A stretch of DNA of 64,000 nucleotides from a bacterium. Lineage in GTDB: Bacteria; Chloroflexota; Anaerolineae; Caldilineales; Caldilineaceae. The translations under genes were made by a program, and so were the position numbers. The notes under the pieces are model-generated. The model was not told the origin of the DNA. It made no database searches and saw only the letters and a list, made by a program, of their open reading frames with translations. How positions within the stretch are numbered: the stretch's first letter is position 1; every line of letters begins with the position of its first letter. The stretch lies in assembly GCA_016124945.1 (NCBI GenBank), contig WGMT01000067.1:1-64000 (forward strand), written 5' to 3'. Below, piece after piece: positions 46,301 to 55,902 of this stretch.

Positions 46301-49300
46301 CAGACAGCCGTCCTGCGTGTTTCTCACAGCCATCTTCGACTCGATAGCGCGAGTACTGAAACATACGTGTTTCCCACGGAATGCCGGAACGCTTTATACA
46401 GCCATCTTCGACTCGATAGCGCGAGTACTGAAACACGGATTGAGACCGTCACCGGCGAAATCGACACGGAACAGCCATCTTCGACTCGATAGCGCGAGTA
46501 CTGAAACAGGCGGCGCTGGCGCTGCCGTACATAGCACCGAAACAGCCATCTTCGACTCGATAGCGCGAGTACTGAAACACCCACACACCAACACACACAC
46601 GCACCAAACACAACAGCCATCTTCGACTCGATAGCGCGAGTACTGAAACATCCTCCAGGGTTACCTTTGTCCCTGGAGCCAAAGTACAGCCATCTTCGAC
46701 TCGATAGCGCGAGTACTGAAACGGAACTGGTCGTTGATATCGGCCAGAAACAGATACAGCCATCTTCGACTCGATAGCGCGAGTACTGAAACTCCCAGTG
46801 GCGGATCTGCTCCTGCAAAAATTCACACAGCCATCTTCGACTCGATAGCGCGAGTACTGAAACGCGTAACCTCCGTTGACGCTATCAGCTCCGCGCGTAC
46901 AGCCATCTTCGACTCGATAGCGCGAGTACTGAAACACGTGGCCGACATCAGGCGCGTTAACTTTGTGGTGCACAGCCATCTTCGACTCGATAGCGCGAGT
47001 ACTGAAACGGCTTTTGGGCTTGTTACGATTGGGCAAGGACAGCCACAGCCATCTTCGACTCGATAGCGCGAGTACTGAAACGCAAGCAAGGCAAGACCCG
47101 CCGACGATGGCGGGTTACAGCCATCTTCGACTCGATAGCGCGAGTACTGAAACTTTATCCAATCAAATGCTAACCACACAGGGACTTTACAGCCATCTTC
47201 GACTCGATAGCGCGAGTACTGAAACGCGTTGGCTACAGCCTCACTATATGCCGCGGTATACAGCCATCTTCGACTCGATAGCGCGAGTACTGAAACAGCC
47301 GGCCGGCGATGTTGCCGGCGTCGACGTTGGCGTACAGCCATCTTCGACTCGATAGCGCGAGTACTGAAACGCTGTGGGCCAGGTCCCCGAGTATGGTTCG
47401 GAAATATACAGCCATCTTCGACTCGATAGCGCGAGTACTGAAACCACAAACCGCCCATAGTAGCTCGCATCCGTCGCCGCACAGCCATCTTCGACTCGAT
47501 AGCGCGAGTACTGAAACACCGCCAGCCAAACGCCCACGCCATCGAAGGCCAGAGACAGCCATCTTCGACTCGATAGCGCGAGTACTGAAACGTAAAGGCG
47601 GCGCAGTAATCTCCTCGTTGCGCTGCTACAGACATCTTCGACTCGATAGCGCGAGTACTGAAACGGCTGTGTTCCGTATCGCTGAGTTGGAATCGTCGGT
47701 ACAGCCATCTTCGACTCGATAGCGCGAGTACTGAAACAGCAGGGCAATCAACACCAGGCGCAACCCCTCGACACAGCCATCTTCGACTCGATAGCGCGAG
47801 TACTGAAACGGCAGCCGCGTCGCATTGCGCCACGCCGCCGTAACATACAGCCATCTTCGACTCGATAGCGCGAGTACTGAAACGTAAAGGCGGCGCAGTA
47901 ATCTCCTCGTTGCGCTGCTACAGCCATCTTCGACTCGATAGCGCGAGTACTGAAACGGGTAGAAATCGTCGTCATCCTGGCGCGGTTGGGGTACAGCCAT
48001 CTTCGACTCGATAGCGCGAGTACTGAAACAGTGAGGCGCATTTGTTTGGCGATGTGCTGGTGACACAGCCATCTTCGACTCGATAGCGCGAGTACTGAAA
48101 CGTGGTGGAAGTTGGTGCCGAAACGTCCCCAGTCGGCACAGCCATCTTCGACTCGATAGCGCGAGTACTGAAACGCATGGGGTCGTAAAACATGTCGAAA
48201 TCATCAGACACAGCCATCTTCGACTCGATAGCGCGAGTACTGAAACTTTCATGTAGTCCCCCCACGTGGCCGATGCTGCCAACAGCCATCTTCGACTCGA
48301 TAGCGCGAGTACTGAAACAACGTATCAGCCGGTATTCTGCGCGGCTGTCAGTTTACAGCCATCTTCGACTCGATAGCGCGAGTACTGAAACAGCGGAGTC
48401 TGGTCCAACAGAAAGAAGGGTGTGCCAACAGCCATCTTCGACTCGATAGCGCGAGTACTGAAACAAACCGTTCTCGCTGCGGAGGGCGCAGGTCACGAGA
48501 CAGCCATCTTCGACTCGATAGCGCGAGTACTGAAACAATGGCCGGTAGCGAGTGTGATTCAGCCTGTACAACAGCCATCTTCGACTCGATAGCGCGAGTA
48601 CTGAAACTGGCTACCGAATCCCCCCGGCGTCTTCCATTCGTGACAGCCATCTTCGACTCGATAGCGCGAGTACTGAAACAGCACCCGCGACCAGTCCCCG
48701 CAACAGACACGCACACAGCCATCTTCGACTCGATAGCGCGAGTACTGAAACTATACCGAAGTCTACGCTAGCAAAAACGCAGATCAAACAGCCATCTTCG
48801 ACTCGATAGCGCGAGTACTGAAACGCGACGTAGCAGGCACACAGGAGGATTGACGCTATGAACAGCCATCTTCGACTCGATAGCGCGAGGACTGAAACAG
48901 AAGCCGGGGGCGAATGGGTCGCGCTTGCCGCTGACAGCCATCTTCGACTCGATAGCGCGAGTACTGAAACAACCGAATATGTGAACCAAAGGCGAGAGAT
49001 CCAGATACAGCCATCCCCGACCCGATAGCGCGAGTACTGAAACATCCGTGACTTACCCACCAACATCTGCAATTCACGCACAGCCATCTTCGACTCGATA
49101 GCGCGAGTACTGAAACGTCCTGGTGCGCTTGCAGGACTCGATTGAAGGTCAAACAGCCATCTTCGACTCGATAGCGCGAGTACTGAAACTTCGGCACGAT
49201 GCAGATGGATGATGACTCCGAGCATACAGCCATCTTCGACTCGATAGCGCGAGTACTGAAACTCGATGCTTGCCTCAAGGATCGTCTCCGTGGAGTGCAC

Positions 49301-50760
49301 AGCCATCTTCGACTCGATAGCGCGAGTACTGAAACACAAATCAAAGTAGCCTGCCATCTTCTCGCTAGCACAGCCATCTTCGACTCGATAGCGCGAGTAC
49401 TGAAACCTCTAGGTCTATAACCTCGGCATGCTCACCCGAAGCACAGCCATCTTCGACTCGATAGCGCGAGTACTGAAACGGGCGCTAGGGATTGCCACCC
49501 GAACCGTGCAAACGCACAGCCATCTTCGACTCGATAGCGCGAGTACTGAAACGGCTGGATCGAGCCTTTGCCCCCGGCGATATCACCACAGCCATCTTCG
49601 ACTCGATAGCGCGAGTACTGAAACAGTAGGCGACGGCCATCGTTTCGGTTGCGTAGTCGGCACAGCCATCTTCGACTCGATAGCGCGAGTACTGAAACAT
49701 GGATGCGATTTCGCCGATGGGGGCGGCGGCGTTACAGCCATCTTCGACTCGATAGCGCGAGTACTGAAACCTGGTGGCAAGCTATTGAGGAAACATTGTC
49801 AGAAACAGCCATCTTCGACTCGATAGCGCGAGTACTGAAACAACTCTGCCGCCACGTCGAACCGACAGGGCTAGGGTACAGCCATCTTCGACTCGATAGC
49901 GCGAGTACTGAAACTGCTGTTCAATGAGCGATTGTAGCCGGTCGATGGCCACAGCCATCTTCGACTCGATAGCGCGAGTACTGAAACAGACCATTGAGGA
50001 ACGGGCTGCGCAAGACGAAAGAACAGCCATCTTCGACTCGATAGCGCGAGTACTGAAACGCGCCGCTACGCCGTGCTGGTCAAGCACACTATCACAGCCA
50101 TCTTCGACTCGATAGCGCGAGTACTGAAACTTCTCGATGTAGCGCCCGTTGCGCTTGTGAATCATACAGCCATCTTCGACTCGATAGCGCGAGTACTGAA
50201 ACTGTCTCTGCCTGACGCACGTAACCTTGCTGGCATGGTACAGCCATCTTCGACTCGATAGCGCGAGTACTGAAACGACATGCTATTGATCTGGAACACG
50301 AGGACGACGACACAGCCACCTTCGACTCGATAGCGCGAGTACTGAAACACCAACCGCGCCGAGTCCGGTCCGCCCGGGTCCGCACAGCCATCTTCGACTC
50401 GATAGCGCGAGTACTGAAACATCAAACGCCACCGGCTCAGGTGGCAATCCCTGCCAACAGCCATCTTCGACTCGATAGCGCGAGTACTGAAACGATACCT
50501 TCACATCCTCTAGCACGCCACCTACACACAGCCATCTTCGACTCGATAGCGCGAGTACTGAAACTTCACAGACGGTAGAGACGGTCTGTCATAATGACGA
50601 ACAGCCATCTTCGACTCGATAGCGCGAGTACTGAAACGCCACAACCACCGTATTCGTCGTCGCAGGCTGCGTACAGCCATCTTCGACTCGATAGCGCGAG
50701 TACTGAAACACTTTTGACCTGCCCGAAAACTTCACCTTTCACAACAGCCATCTTCGACTC
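34358..50760 (+). CRISPR. Single CRISPR array, about 227 full 37-nt repeats plus one truncated repeat
   Basis: Counting by eye gives 227 complete repeats and a terminal 17-nt stub (50744-50760, ACAGCCATCTTCGACTC) with ~227 spacers of mostly 34-37 nt and a mean period of 72.2 nt. The repeat runs ACAGCC...ACTGAAAC; its core ACTCG-ATAGCG-CGAGT forms a 5-bp stem with a 6-nt loop directly 5' of the 8-nt handle ACTGAAAC, so transcription is rightward. Point variants occur at repeats starting 34938, 35591, 36531, 37395, 38119, 45751, 47628, 48862, 49007 and 50312. The repeat has no stop codon in any frame and the period is near 24 codons, producing many artefactual long frames. The count may be off by one or two. 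Confidence 0.97.
41382..44923 (+). repeat. Central block of 50 repeats lacking the first base (36-nt repeats)
   Basis: From the repeat starting CAGCC at 41382 to the one at 44888, the base before CAGCC is variable (A in only 6 of 50 by my reading), whereas it is A in all 97 repeats to the left and all 81 to the right. The mean period inside is about 71.5 nt against about 72.3-72.4 outside, so the spacers keep their length and the repeat is one base shorter. Confidence 0.9.
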
Positions 50761-50811
50761 TTAAAACAAATGACCCATCTCAGGGGGAATTCACGTGTGG
50801 GCGTGCGGCCA

Positions 50812-50877
50812 CAGTGCCAGGCACGGGCCAGCGAATCGCCCGTTAAAGTCTGTGCGATTGGCCCGTGCCTGGCACTG
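50812..50877. repeat. Perfect 19-bp inverted repeat just after the CRISPR array
   Basis: CAGTGCCAGGCACGGGCCA (50812-50830) and its exact complement (50859-50877) flank 28 nt. The hairpin begins 51 nt after the truncated last repeat. It may terminate the long pre-crRNA, although no T-run follows, or be a small mobile palindrome. Confidence 0.8.
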
Positions 50878-50975
50878 TTCGCCAAAAATCTGAAATGCAT
50901 CCGTGTCAGAGTCTCGGCGCGGGCGTTTGACGGAAATCTCACTGAGTGGGAATGTGGTGTGTGGTAGGTTAAGGT

Positions 50976-51303
50976 AGAGGGCCTCACCATCATAGGCGTT
51001 AAGATAAGCCGCTGTTTGAAAGCGTGCAGAGCGGAACCCCTCCCCAGCCCTCCCGGCGATGGTTCAGTTTGGGGACTTGTTGAGTGAGTGAGGCGGGGAG
51101 GGAGCCGTTGTTGCGTGGAGGAAGTGATGCTGTATTGGGCAGACAAACAATGCGACCAACACCCTCGACGCGTCAACAGTTCTCCCCCCGCCCGCTGTCC
51201 GCCGTCTTCGGTGGCTGCAGCGGCTCTTGCGGGGGAGTTAGAGGGGGGTTCTGCCTCCTTTTTGCTTATCTTAACGCCTATGGGGGCTGGGGATGAGGGC
51301 CTC
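50976..51303. repeat. Composite palindromic element: family C ends enclosing family B copy 2
   Basis: Outer words GAGGGCCTCA (50977) and TGAGGGCCTC (51293-51302) and perfect 15-bp arms AGGCGTTAAGATAAG (50994-51008) / CTTATCTTAACGCCT (51265-51279) enclose 51030-51250. That inner part matches the minus strand of 8193-8378 (family B). This suggests one element inside another. It fills most of the 585-bp gap between the array and the hydrolase gene; no gene is seen there. Confidence 0.7.
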
Positions 51304-51345
51304 CGCCAACTCGACCGATCAAACACCAATCCCGAAGGAAGCACT

Positions 51346-52302
51346 ATGCGTCGTTTTCGCACCTTGTTTATCATCCTTGGCATTGTCATGGCGCTGCTGG
51401 TGGTGACACCCTACCTGATCCCATTGGACGCGGCCAACATCCCGCCCGCCGAACTGGCCGACCCCGAAGGCGAGTTTATTGAGGTGGACGGCGTTTCGCT
51501 CTACGTGCGCCAAACCGGCCCCGAAGACGGTGTCCCCATCCTGATGCTACACGGCCTGCTAGGGACGACCGAGGTGTGGCGCTACAACCGCGACGCGATG
51601 GCGGCGGCAGGTTACCGCGTCATCGCCTATGACCGTCCTGGCGGTGGCCTGTCGGACAAACGTTGGGAAATTGACTACACGCAGGCGGCGCAGGCGGAGT
51701 TGGCGTGGGGGTTGCTGGATGCGGTGGGTGTGGAGAGGGCGGTGTTGTTGAGTCACAGCGCGGGGGCGAAGATCCTGACGCAGATGGTGATGCAGCAGCC
51801 AGATCAGGTGCGCGGGTTGGTGCTGGTGGCCCCGGCCATTGAGGAAGGCGGCGGGCCGGCAGGCGTCGACCGGCTGCTGGTTCTGCCCCCGGTGACACGC
51901 TGGATGCAGGTGGGTTTGCGTGTGATCTTCAGCGAAGAGGGCGTACGCTCGGTGATCAGCGACGTACACGCCGATCCCAGTTTCCTCAGCGAAGACGACT
52001 ACGCCGTCTACTTGCGCGGCTTTCAAACACCCAACTGGGACACCGGCTTCCTCGCCCTCACCCGCGACTCAGGATACGGTCAGGCCAAAGTTGCCGATCT
52101 GGCAGACACAACGATCCCGGCGCTGGTTGTCCACGGCGATCTCGATTCGGTCGTCCCTGTGGAAACGGGGCGGCAGGTCGCCGCCACCCTCGTCAACGGG
52201 ACATTGATCGAATACGAAAACGTGGGTCACCAGCCGATGGAAGAGGTGGCGGGGCGTTTCAACGAGGATCTGATTGGGTGGTTAGGCAGTGTGGTGAAAT
52301 AA
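51346..52302 (+). CDS. Alpha/beta hydrolase with N-terminal membrane anchor
   Basis: The 318-residue protein has an N-terminal helix (FRTLFIILGIVMALLVV) as anchor or signal, then the hydrolase fold. Visible are the oxyanion region LMLHGLLG, nucleophile elbow LLSHSAGAK (Ser in SHSAG, about residue 142), acid HGDLDSVVP (about 264) and His in NVGHQPMEE (about 288). The substrate is not predictable. The ATG at 51346 has AAGGAA 7 nt upstream; the frame continues back to 51088 but that part is repeat-element sequence. An SDR gene follows 48 bp later. Confidence 0.9.
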   Translation: MRRFRTLFIILGIVMALLVVTPYLIPLDAANIPPAELADPEGEFIEVDGVSLYVRQTGPEDGVPILMLHGLLGTTEVWRYNRDAMAAAGYRVIAYDRPGGGLSDKRWEIDYTQAAQAELAWGLLDAVGVERAVLLSHSAGAKILTQMVMQQPDQVRGLVLVAPAIEEGGGPAGVDRLLVLPPVTRWMQVGLRVIFSEEGVRSVISDVHADPSFLSEDDYAVYLRGFQTPNWDTGFLALTRDSGYGQAKVADLADTTIPALVVHGDLDSVVPVETGRQVAATLVNGTLIEYENVGHQPMEEVAGRFNEDLIGWLGSVVK

Positions 52303-52350
52303 CCAGAAACCAAATCAACCAGCAGGATCGATAAGCGAATGGAGAGAACA

Positions 52351-53160
52351 ATGAACGACCAGAACACAAAGACTGTACTAGTTACAGGCGCGTCTTCCGG
52401 TTTGGGTCGGTGCATTGCCGCTACGCTAGCCGCAGCGGGATATACCGTCTACGGTACCAGCCGACGGCAACAGCAGGACGCCGATGGGGTGCGCATGCGC
52501 GTGCTCGACATCACACAGCCTGCATCAATTGATCAATGCGTGGCAGCTGTCATCGCCGAGGCAGGCAAGATCGATGTGCTGATTAACAACGCAGGCGAAG
52601 TGCTGGGCGGCATGCTGGAAGAAACTGAGATGGACGCGGTCGAAGCCCATTTCCAGACCAATTTCTTCGGCGCAGCGCGGATGACGCATGCAGTTTTGGG
52701 TCATATGCGCCCCCGCCGGCAAGGACAGATCATCTTCATGAGTTCGCTAGCCGGGCTGATCGCCGTACCCGGCGAAGGCTTCTACGTCGCCGCCAAACAC
52801 GCGCTCGAAGGGTACGCTTTCACGCTGGCACTGGAAGTACACCGCTTCAACATTGCTGTTTCGCTTGTGGAACCCAGTTTCTTCAAAACAGACATCTTGG
52901 CCATAGCGAAGCACGCCCCCGCCCACCCTATCAACGACTATGACGGCGTCCGCGAACGCGCGCACCACCTTCTTGTGGAAGGCGTCGAGCAGGGCGAAAA
53001 TCCTCAGAAGGTGGCCGACAAGGTCCGCATGATTGTCCAGGCAACTCGTCCTAAATTGCGCTATCGGGTGGGTGGCGACGCACAGATCGTGCCCATTCTC
53101 GCCAAGTTACTACCCGAACGGCTCTTCCTGAGTGTACTGCGCCGCCACTTTGGCATGTAG
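52351..53160 (+). CDS. Short-chain dehydrogenase/reductase (SDR)
   Basis: The 269-residue classical SDR has an NAD(P)-binding TGASSGLG near the N-terminus, NNAG (about residue 79), catalytic Ser in MSSLAG and the YVAAKHA Tyr-Lys pair (about 149-153). GTSRR after the second strand suggests a preference for NADPH. The ATG at 52351 has GGAGAG 6-9 nt upstream and is preferred to 52339. Its substrate is unknown; the adjacent hydrolase may act in the same pathway, but nothing in the sequence proves it. Confidence 0.92.
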   Translation: MNDQNTKTVLVTGASSGLGRCIAATLAAAGYTVYGTSRRQQQDADGVRMRVLDITQPASIDQCVAAVIAEAGKIDVLINNAGEVLGGMLEETEMDAVEAHFQTNFFGAARMTHAVLGHMRPRRQGQIIFMSSLAGLIAVPGEGFYVAAKHALEGYAFTLALEVHRFNIAVSLVEPSFFKTDILAIAKHAPAHPINDYDGVRERAHHLLVEGVEQGENPQKVADKVRMIVQATRPKLRYRVGGDAQIVPILAKLLPERLFLSVLRRHFGM

Positions 53161-53169
53161 GCGTGCGAC

Positions 53170-53895
53170 TTACGCCAACTCGGCCAGCACCTCGCGGCTG
53201 GATCGGCCCGGCTCCAACACCGTCTCCTTCACAATCCGTCCATCGCGCAGCGAGAGGACACGATCCGCCTGACTGGCGATGCGCAGATCGTGGGTGGCCA
53301 TGAGTACGCCATGATTGCCGGTGTCGGCCAGTTCGCGCAGCCGCGCCACGATGTGACGGGCGGCGCTACTGTCGAGGTTGGCGGTGGGTTCGTCGGCCAG
53401 CACCAGCGGCGGATTGGCGGCCAGGGCACGGGCGATGGCCACCAGTTGACGCTGTCCCCCCGAAAGTTCAGAAGGATAGCGCTCGGCCAGTAGCGCCAGC
53501 CCAAACGATTCCACCAGTTCACGTGAGCGCAGGTGGGCATCAAAGGGTGGACGCATCATCAGCCGCAGCGGCAGACCCAGGTTCTCGCGCACATTGAAGC
53601 CGGGGAAAAGGTTGTACGACTGGTAGATCATGCCCACACTCTGCCCACGCAGATCCGAGACGGCGTCCTCGCTTAGCGACGCCAGGCGATTGCCCATCAA
53701 CATCACTGTGCCGTCGTCGGCTTCTTCCAGGCCCGCCAGCAGGCTGAGCAGCGTCGTCTTACCGCTGCCCGTCGGCCCCACCAACGCCACAAACTCCCCA
53801 GCGCGCACAGACAGATCCACACCATCCAATGCCGTTACACCGGCACCGTACACCTTACGCAAACCGATTGCTTCGACCAAGATGTTGTTTTCCAT
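53170..53895 (-). CDS. ABC transporter ATPase, LolD/MacB type
   Basis: The 241-residue ATPase contains Walker A GPTGSGKTT, signature LSGGQRQ, Walker B LVLADEPTANLDS and H-loop ATHDLRIA. The DEPTANLD form is typical of LolD/MacB/FtsE-like ATPases that pair with FtsX-fold permeases, here the protein encoded at 53929-55272. The ATG at 53895 has GGAGG 8-12 nt upstream and is preferred to 53910. It is the last gene of the PadR-permease-ATPase operon. Such mechanotransmission transporters move lipids, peptides or toxins across the envelope; the substrate is unknown. Confidence 0.92.
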   Translation of the reverse strand: MENNILVEAIGLRKVYGAGVTALDGVDLSVRAGEFVALVGPTGSGKTTLLSLLAGLEEADDGTVMLMGNRLASLSEDAVSDLRGQSVGMIYQSYNLFPGFNVRENLGLPLRLMMRPPFDAHLRSRELVESFGLALLAERYPSELSGGQRQLVAIARALAANPPLVLADEPTANLDSSAARHIVARLRELADTGNHGVLMATHDLRIASQADRVLSLRDGRIVKETVLEPGRSSREVLAELA

Positions 53896-53928
53896 CGTCA
53901 GAGCCTCCATCGATTAGAAGAATGTGGG

Positions 53929-55272
53929 TTATCCCCTCAACGCTTCGCCCGCAGACCAGCGCGAAATGCGCCACAGTACAGGAATCGCACCCCCCCAGGC
54001 CGAGAGGAGCGCCGCCAGCAAATCGGCGACGACAATCAGCAGCGCCGCCGGCCAATCGCCCCCACCGGCGAGGACCCAATTGCCCAGCGCCAACAACGCA
54101 CCGAGGACCCCGCCGCCAACCGCCACAATGCCATATTCCAAAAAGACCATGTGCCGCAGCCGGCTGGGGCGTGTCCCCAGGGCCACAAGCAGGCCGAACT
54201 CACGTCGTCGTTCCAGCGCAGCCAGCGCCGCCGCAGTAAGAACCAACCCACCCCCCGCCACGAGGACGCCACCTGCCACCCATACAGGGAAGCTGCCGTC
54301 CGCGCCGCCTTTGAGCAACGAAAGCAGCGCCAACCCCACGGCGTAGGATCCGGTGATCATGGCCAGCGAAAGGCCGGCGGTGTGGCGTGGATGCCGTGCC
54401 AATCCTTGTAGCGCCAACTGCCACAACGGAGAGCGTGACGGCGCAGGCAGCAACGCGTAGAGACGGGTCAACAGCCAGCCGCCTCCTGTGAGCAGCGCAC
54501 TCAAGCCCACGGTAAGCAGCAGCAACACCAACAACGAGCCCAAGGGCAACACCGGCATCCCCGCTGCCAGCACCAGCACCGCCGCAAAGAGGGTGCCGTA
54601 AACAGCCGTCTCCAGTTCACGCCACGACCGCGGCAAGAGCCGGGGCATTTCCCCGCGCAAGACGGTGGCAGGGCCGATGGAAATTGTGGCAATGGCGCTT
54701 AGCCCCATAAAGAGCAGCGCCGCCAGCAGGCCGGTGAACAGCGCCGTAAAGAGTGCAAGAGGGCTGACCACAAAACCCGCCTGAATCTCAAAGTAGGCCC
54801 GGGCCGCCGGCCACGAAAGGACGCTCAAGAGCAGCCCCCCCAACAGACCCACACCACTGCCCAACAGCCCGGCGGCGCCTGCCTCCAACAGCAACAACAC
54901 CAACACTTCGCTGCGACGCATCCCCAAACCACGCAGCAGGGCCAGTTCGGGCATCCGTCGCTCCACACTCGCCAGGTAGACGTTCGCCAGCCCCAGGCAA
55001 CCTACCAACAGCGTCACCACACCCGCGCCAATGAGGACACCCGCAAGGCCCAGGCGATCCAACAAGAATTCGGGTAGCAGCCAACCAGGATGCACCTGCG
55101 GATCAACGTCGATGGTGCCCGTCTCCACGATCTGGGCCAGGTTAAGCCAGGCCAGCAACACGGCCACGCCGGGCGCAAGACCGCCCAGCACCAGAATTGC
55201 CAACTGCCATTCACGGCGGATTGTCACCCGCAAGTAGGCCGGGGCAAAGCGCAACAGACGTGGGCCGTTCAT
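53929..55272 (-). CDS. FtsX-like ABC permease
   Basis: The 447-residue, very hydrophobic protein has about eight transmembrane segments arranged as two FtsX-type cores: the first contains GCLGLANVYLASVERRMPELALLRGLGM, the second ERRREFGLLVALGTRPSRLRHMVFLE. The RxxEhALLRAxG-like motif after the second helix of each core is characteristic of the family. Its start overlaps the stop of the PadR regulator (ATGA at 55269-55272) and the ATPase gene follows 34 bp later, so the three genes form an operon. Confidence 0.9.
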   Translation of the reverse strand: MNGPRLLRFAPAYLRVTIRREWQLAILVLGGLAPGVAVLLAWLNLAQIVETGTIDVDPQVHPGWLLPEFLLDRLGLAGVLIGAGVVTLLVGCLGLANVYLASVERRMPELALLRGLGMRRSEVLVLLLLEAGAAGLLGSGVGLLGGLLLSVLSWPAARAYFEIQAGFVVSPLALFTALFTGLLAALLFMGLSAIATISIGPATVLRGEMPRLLPRSWRELETAVYGTLFAAVLVLAAGMPVLPLGSLLVLLLLTVGLSALLTGGGWLLTRLYALLPAPSRSPLWQLALQGLARHPRHTAGLSLAMITGSYAVGLALLSLLKGGADGSFPVWVAGGVLVAGGGLVLTAAALAALERRREFGLLVALGTRPSRLRHMVFLEYGIVAVGGGVLGALLALGNWVLAGGGDWPAALLIVVADLLAALLSAWGGAIPVLWRISRWSAGEALRG

Positions 55273-55808
55273 GACACTCCCCCGCGCAGCAGACGTTCTT
55301 CGCAGCGGTCGAGCCAGGTGAGGTCGGCCTCGGCGTGCAAAATGGCCCCCTCTAGCAGCGCCGCGGTGACACCATCTTCGGCGGTTTCGGCTTCGAGTAG
55401 CGCCTGTTCCAGTTCCCGCAACTGTTGCAACGTTACCTCGCGCTGGCGCCAGAGCACTTCTGAAAGGTGTTCCGGCCGGCGCAGCACACCACCCAGCACC
55501 GAGAGTTTGAGGTAGAAATCGTCTTTGAGCTTGCGGCTACTGCGTACCGGCGTCACCAGCCACGTTTGCAGTTCATCCCGCCCTGCCGCGGTGACGGCAT
55601 AACGCTTGCGATCCGGCAGGTGGTCCTGTTCCACACGCTCTTCGAGGATCACAAGCCCGTCCGCTTCCAATGCGCGCAAATTGTTGTAGACCTGCGCCTC
55701 ACGTAGCGGCCACAACGGCCCTAGCGCATCCTCAAACCGTCTGTTCAGTTCATAGCCATAACTTGGCTCATCCATCAACAGCGCCAACAAAGCATGCTTC
55801 AGGGCCAT
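55269..55808 (-). CDS. PadR-family transcriptional regulator
   Basis: The 179-residue protein has the PadR N-terminal winged helix (ALKHALLALLMDEPSYGYEL, LREAQVYNNLRALEADGLV, then the wing with RKRYAVTAAGRDEL). The C-terminal helical dimerisation part (Vir-like) runs from about residue 90 to 175. It is first in the operon with the FtsX permease and ATPase and is very probably its repressor, through the palindrome at 55831-55846. Confidence 0.92.
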   Translation of the reverse strand: MALKHALLALLMDEPSYGYELNRRFEDALGPLWPLREAQVYNNLRALEADGLVILEERVEQDHLPDRKRYAVTAAGRDELQTWLVTPVRSSRKLKDDFYLKLSVLGGVLRRPEHLSEVLWRQREVTLQQLRELEQALLEAETAEDGVTAALLEGAILHAEADLTWLDRCEERLLRGGVS

Positions 55809-55830
55809 TCATTTACCCGTTCGCCAGAAT

Positions 55831-55856
55831 ACTAACCATAGTTAGTAGGTAGTATA
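55831..55856 (-). promoter_or_regulatory. Promoter -10 box and palindromic operator of the padR operon
   Basis: Read on the minus strand, TATACT (55856-55851) is followed 4 nt later by the palindrome ACTAAC-TATG-GTTAGT (55846-55831), ending 22 nt before the padR-type start codon. The position over the transcription start suits an autorepressor site. No convincing -35 box is seen. Confidence 0.5.
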
Positions 55857-55902
55857 AGATGAGGTAGTAGGTGTGTCAAATGGGGGTGACTGGGTAACCT
55901 TG

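Noticed and set aside
46575..46612. AC-rich spacer as evidence of eukaryotic microsatellite origin
   Set aside because: Low complexity makes source assignment meaningless without a database match.
34358..50760. Many frames of 60-440 codons across the array on both strands encoding recurring peptides such as FSTRAIESKMAV and FQYSRYRVEDGC
   Set aside because: They are translations of the CRISPR repeat. The repeat has no stop in any frame and the period is near 72 nt, so frames stay open by chance.
51088..51345. N-terminal extension of the alpha/beta hydrolase
   Set aside because: The upstream in-frame codons are read from a family B repeat; the ATG at 51346 has a ribosome-binding site and is followed by a proper membrane anchor.
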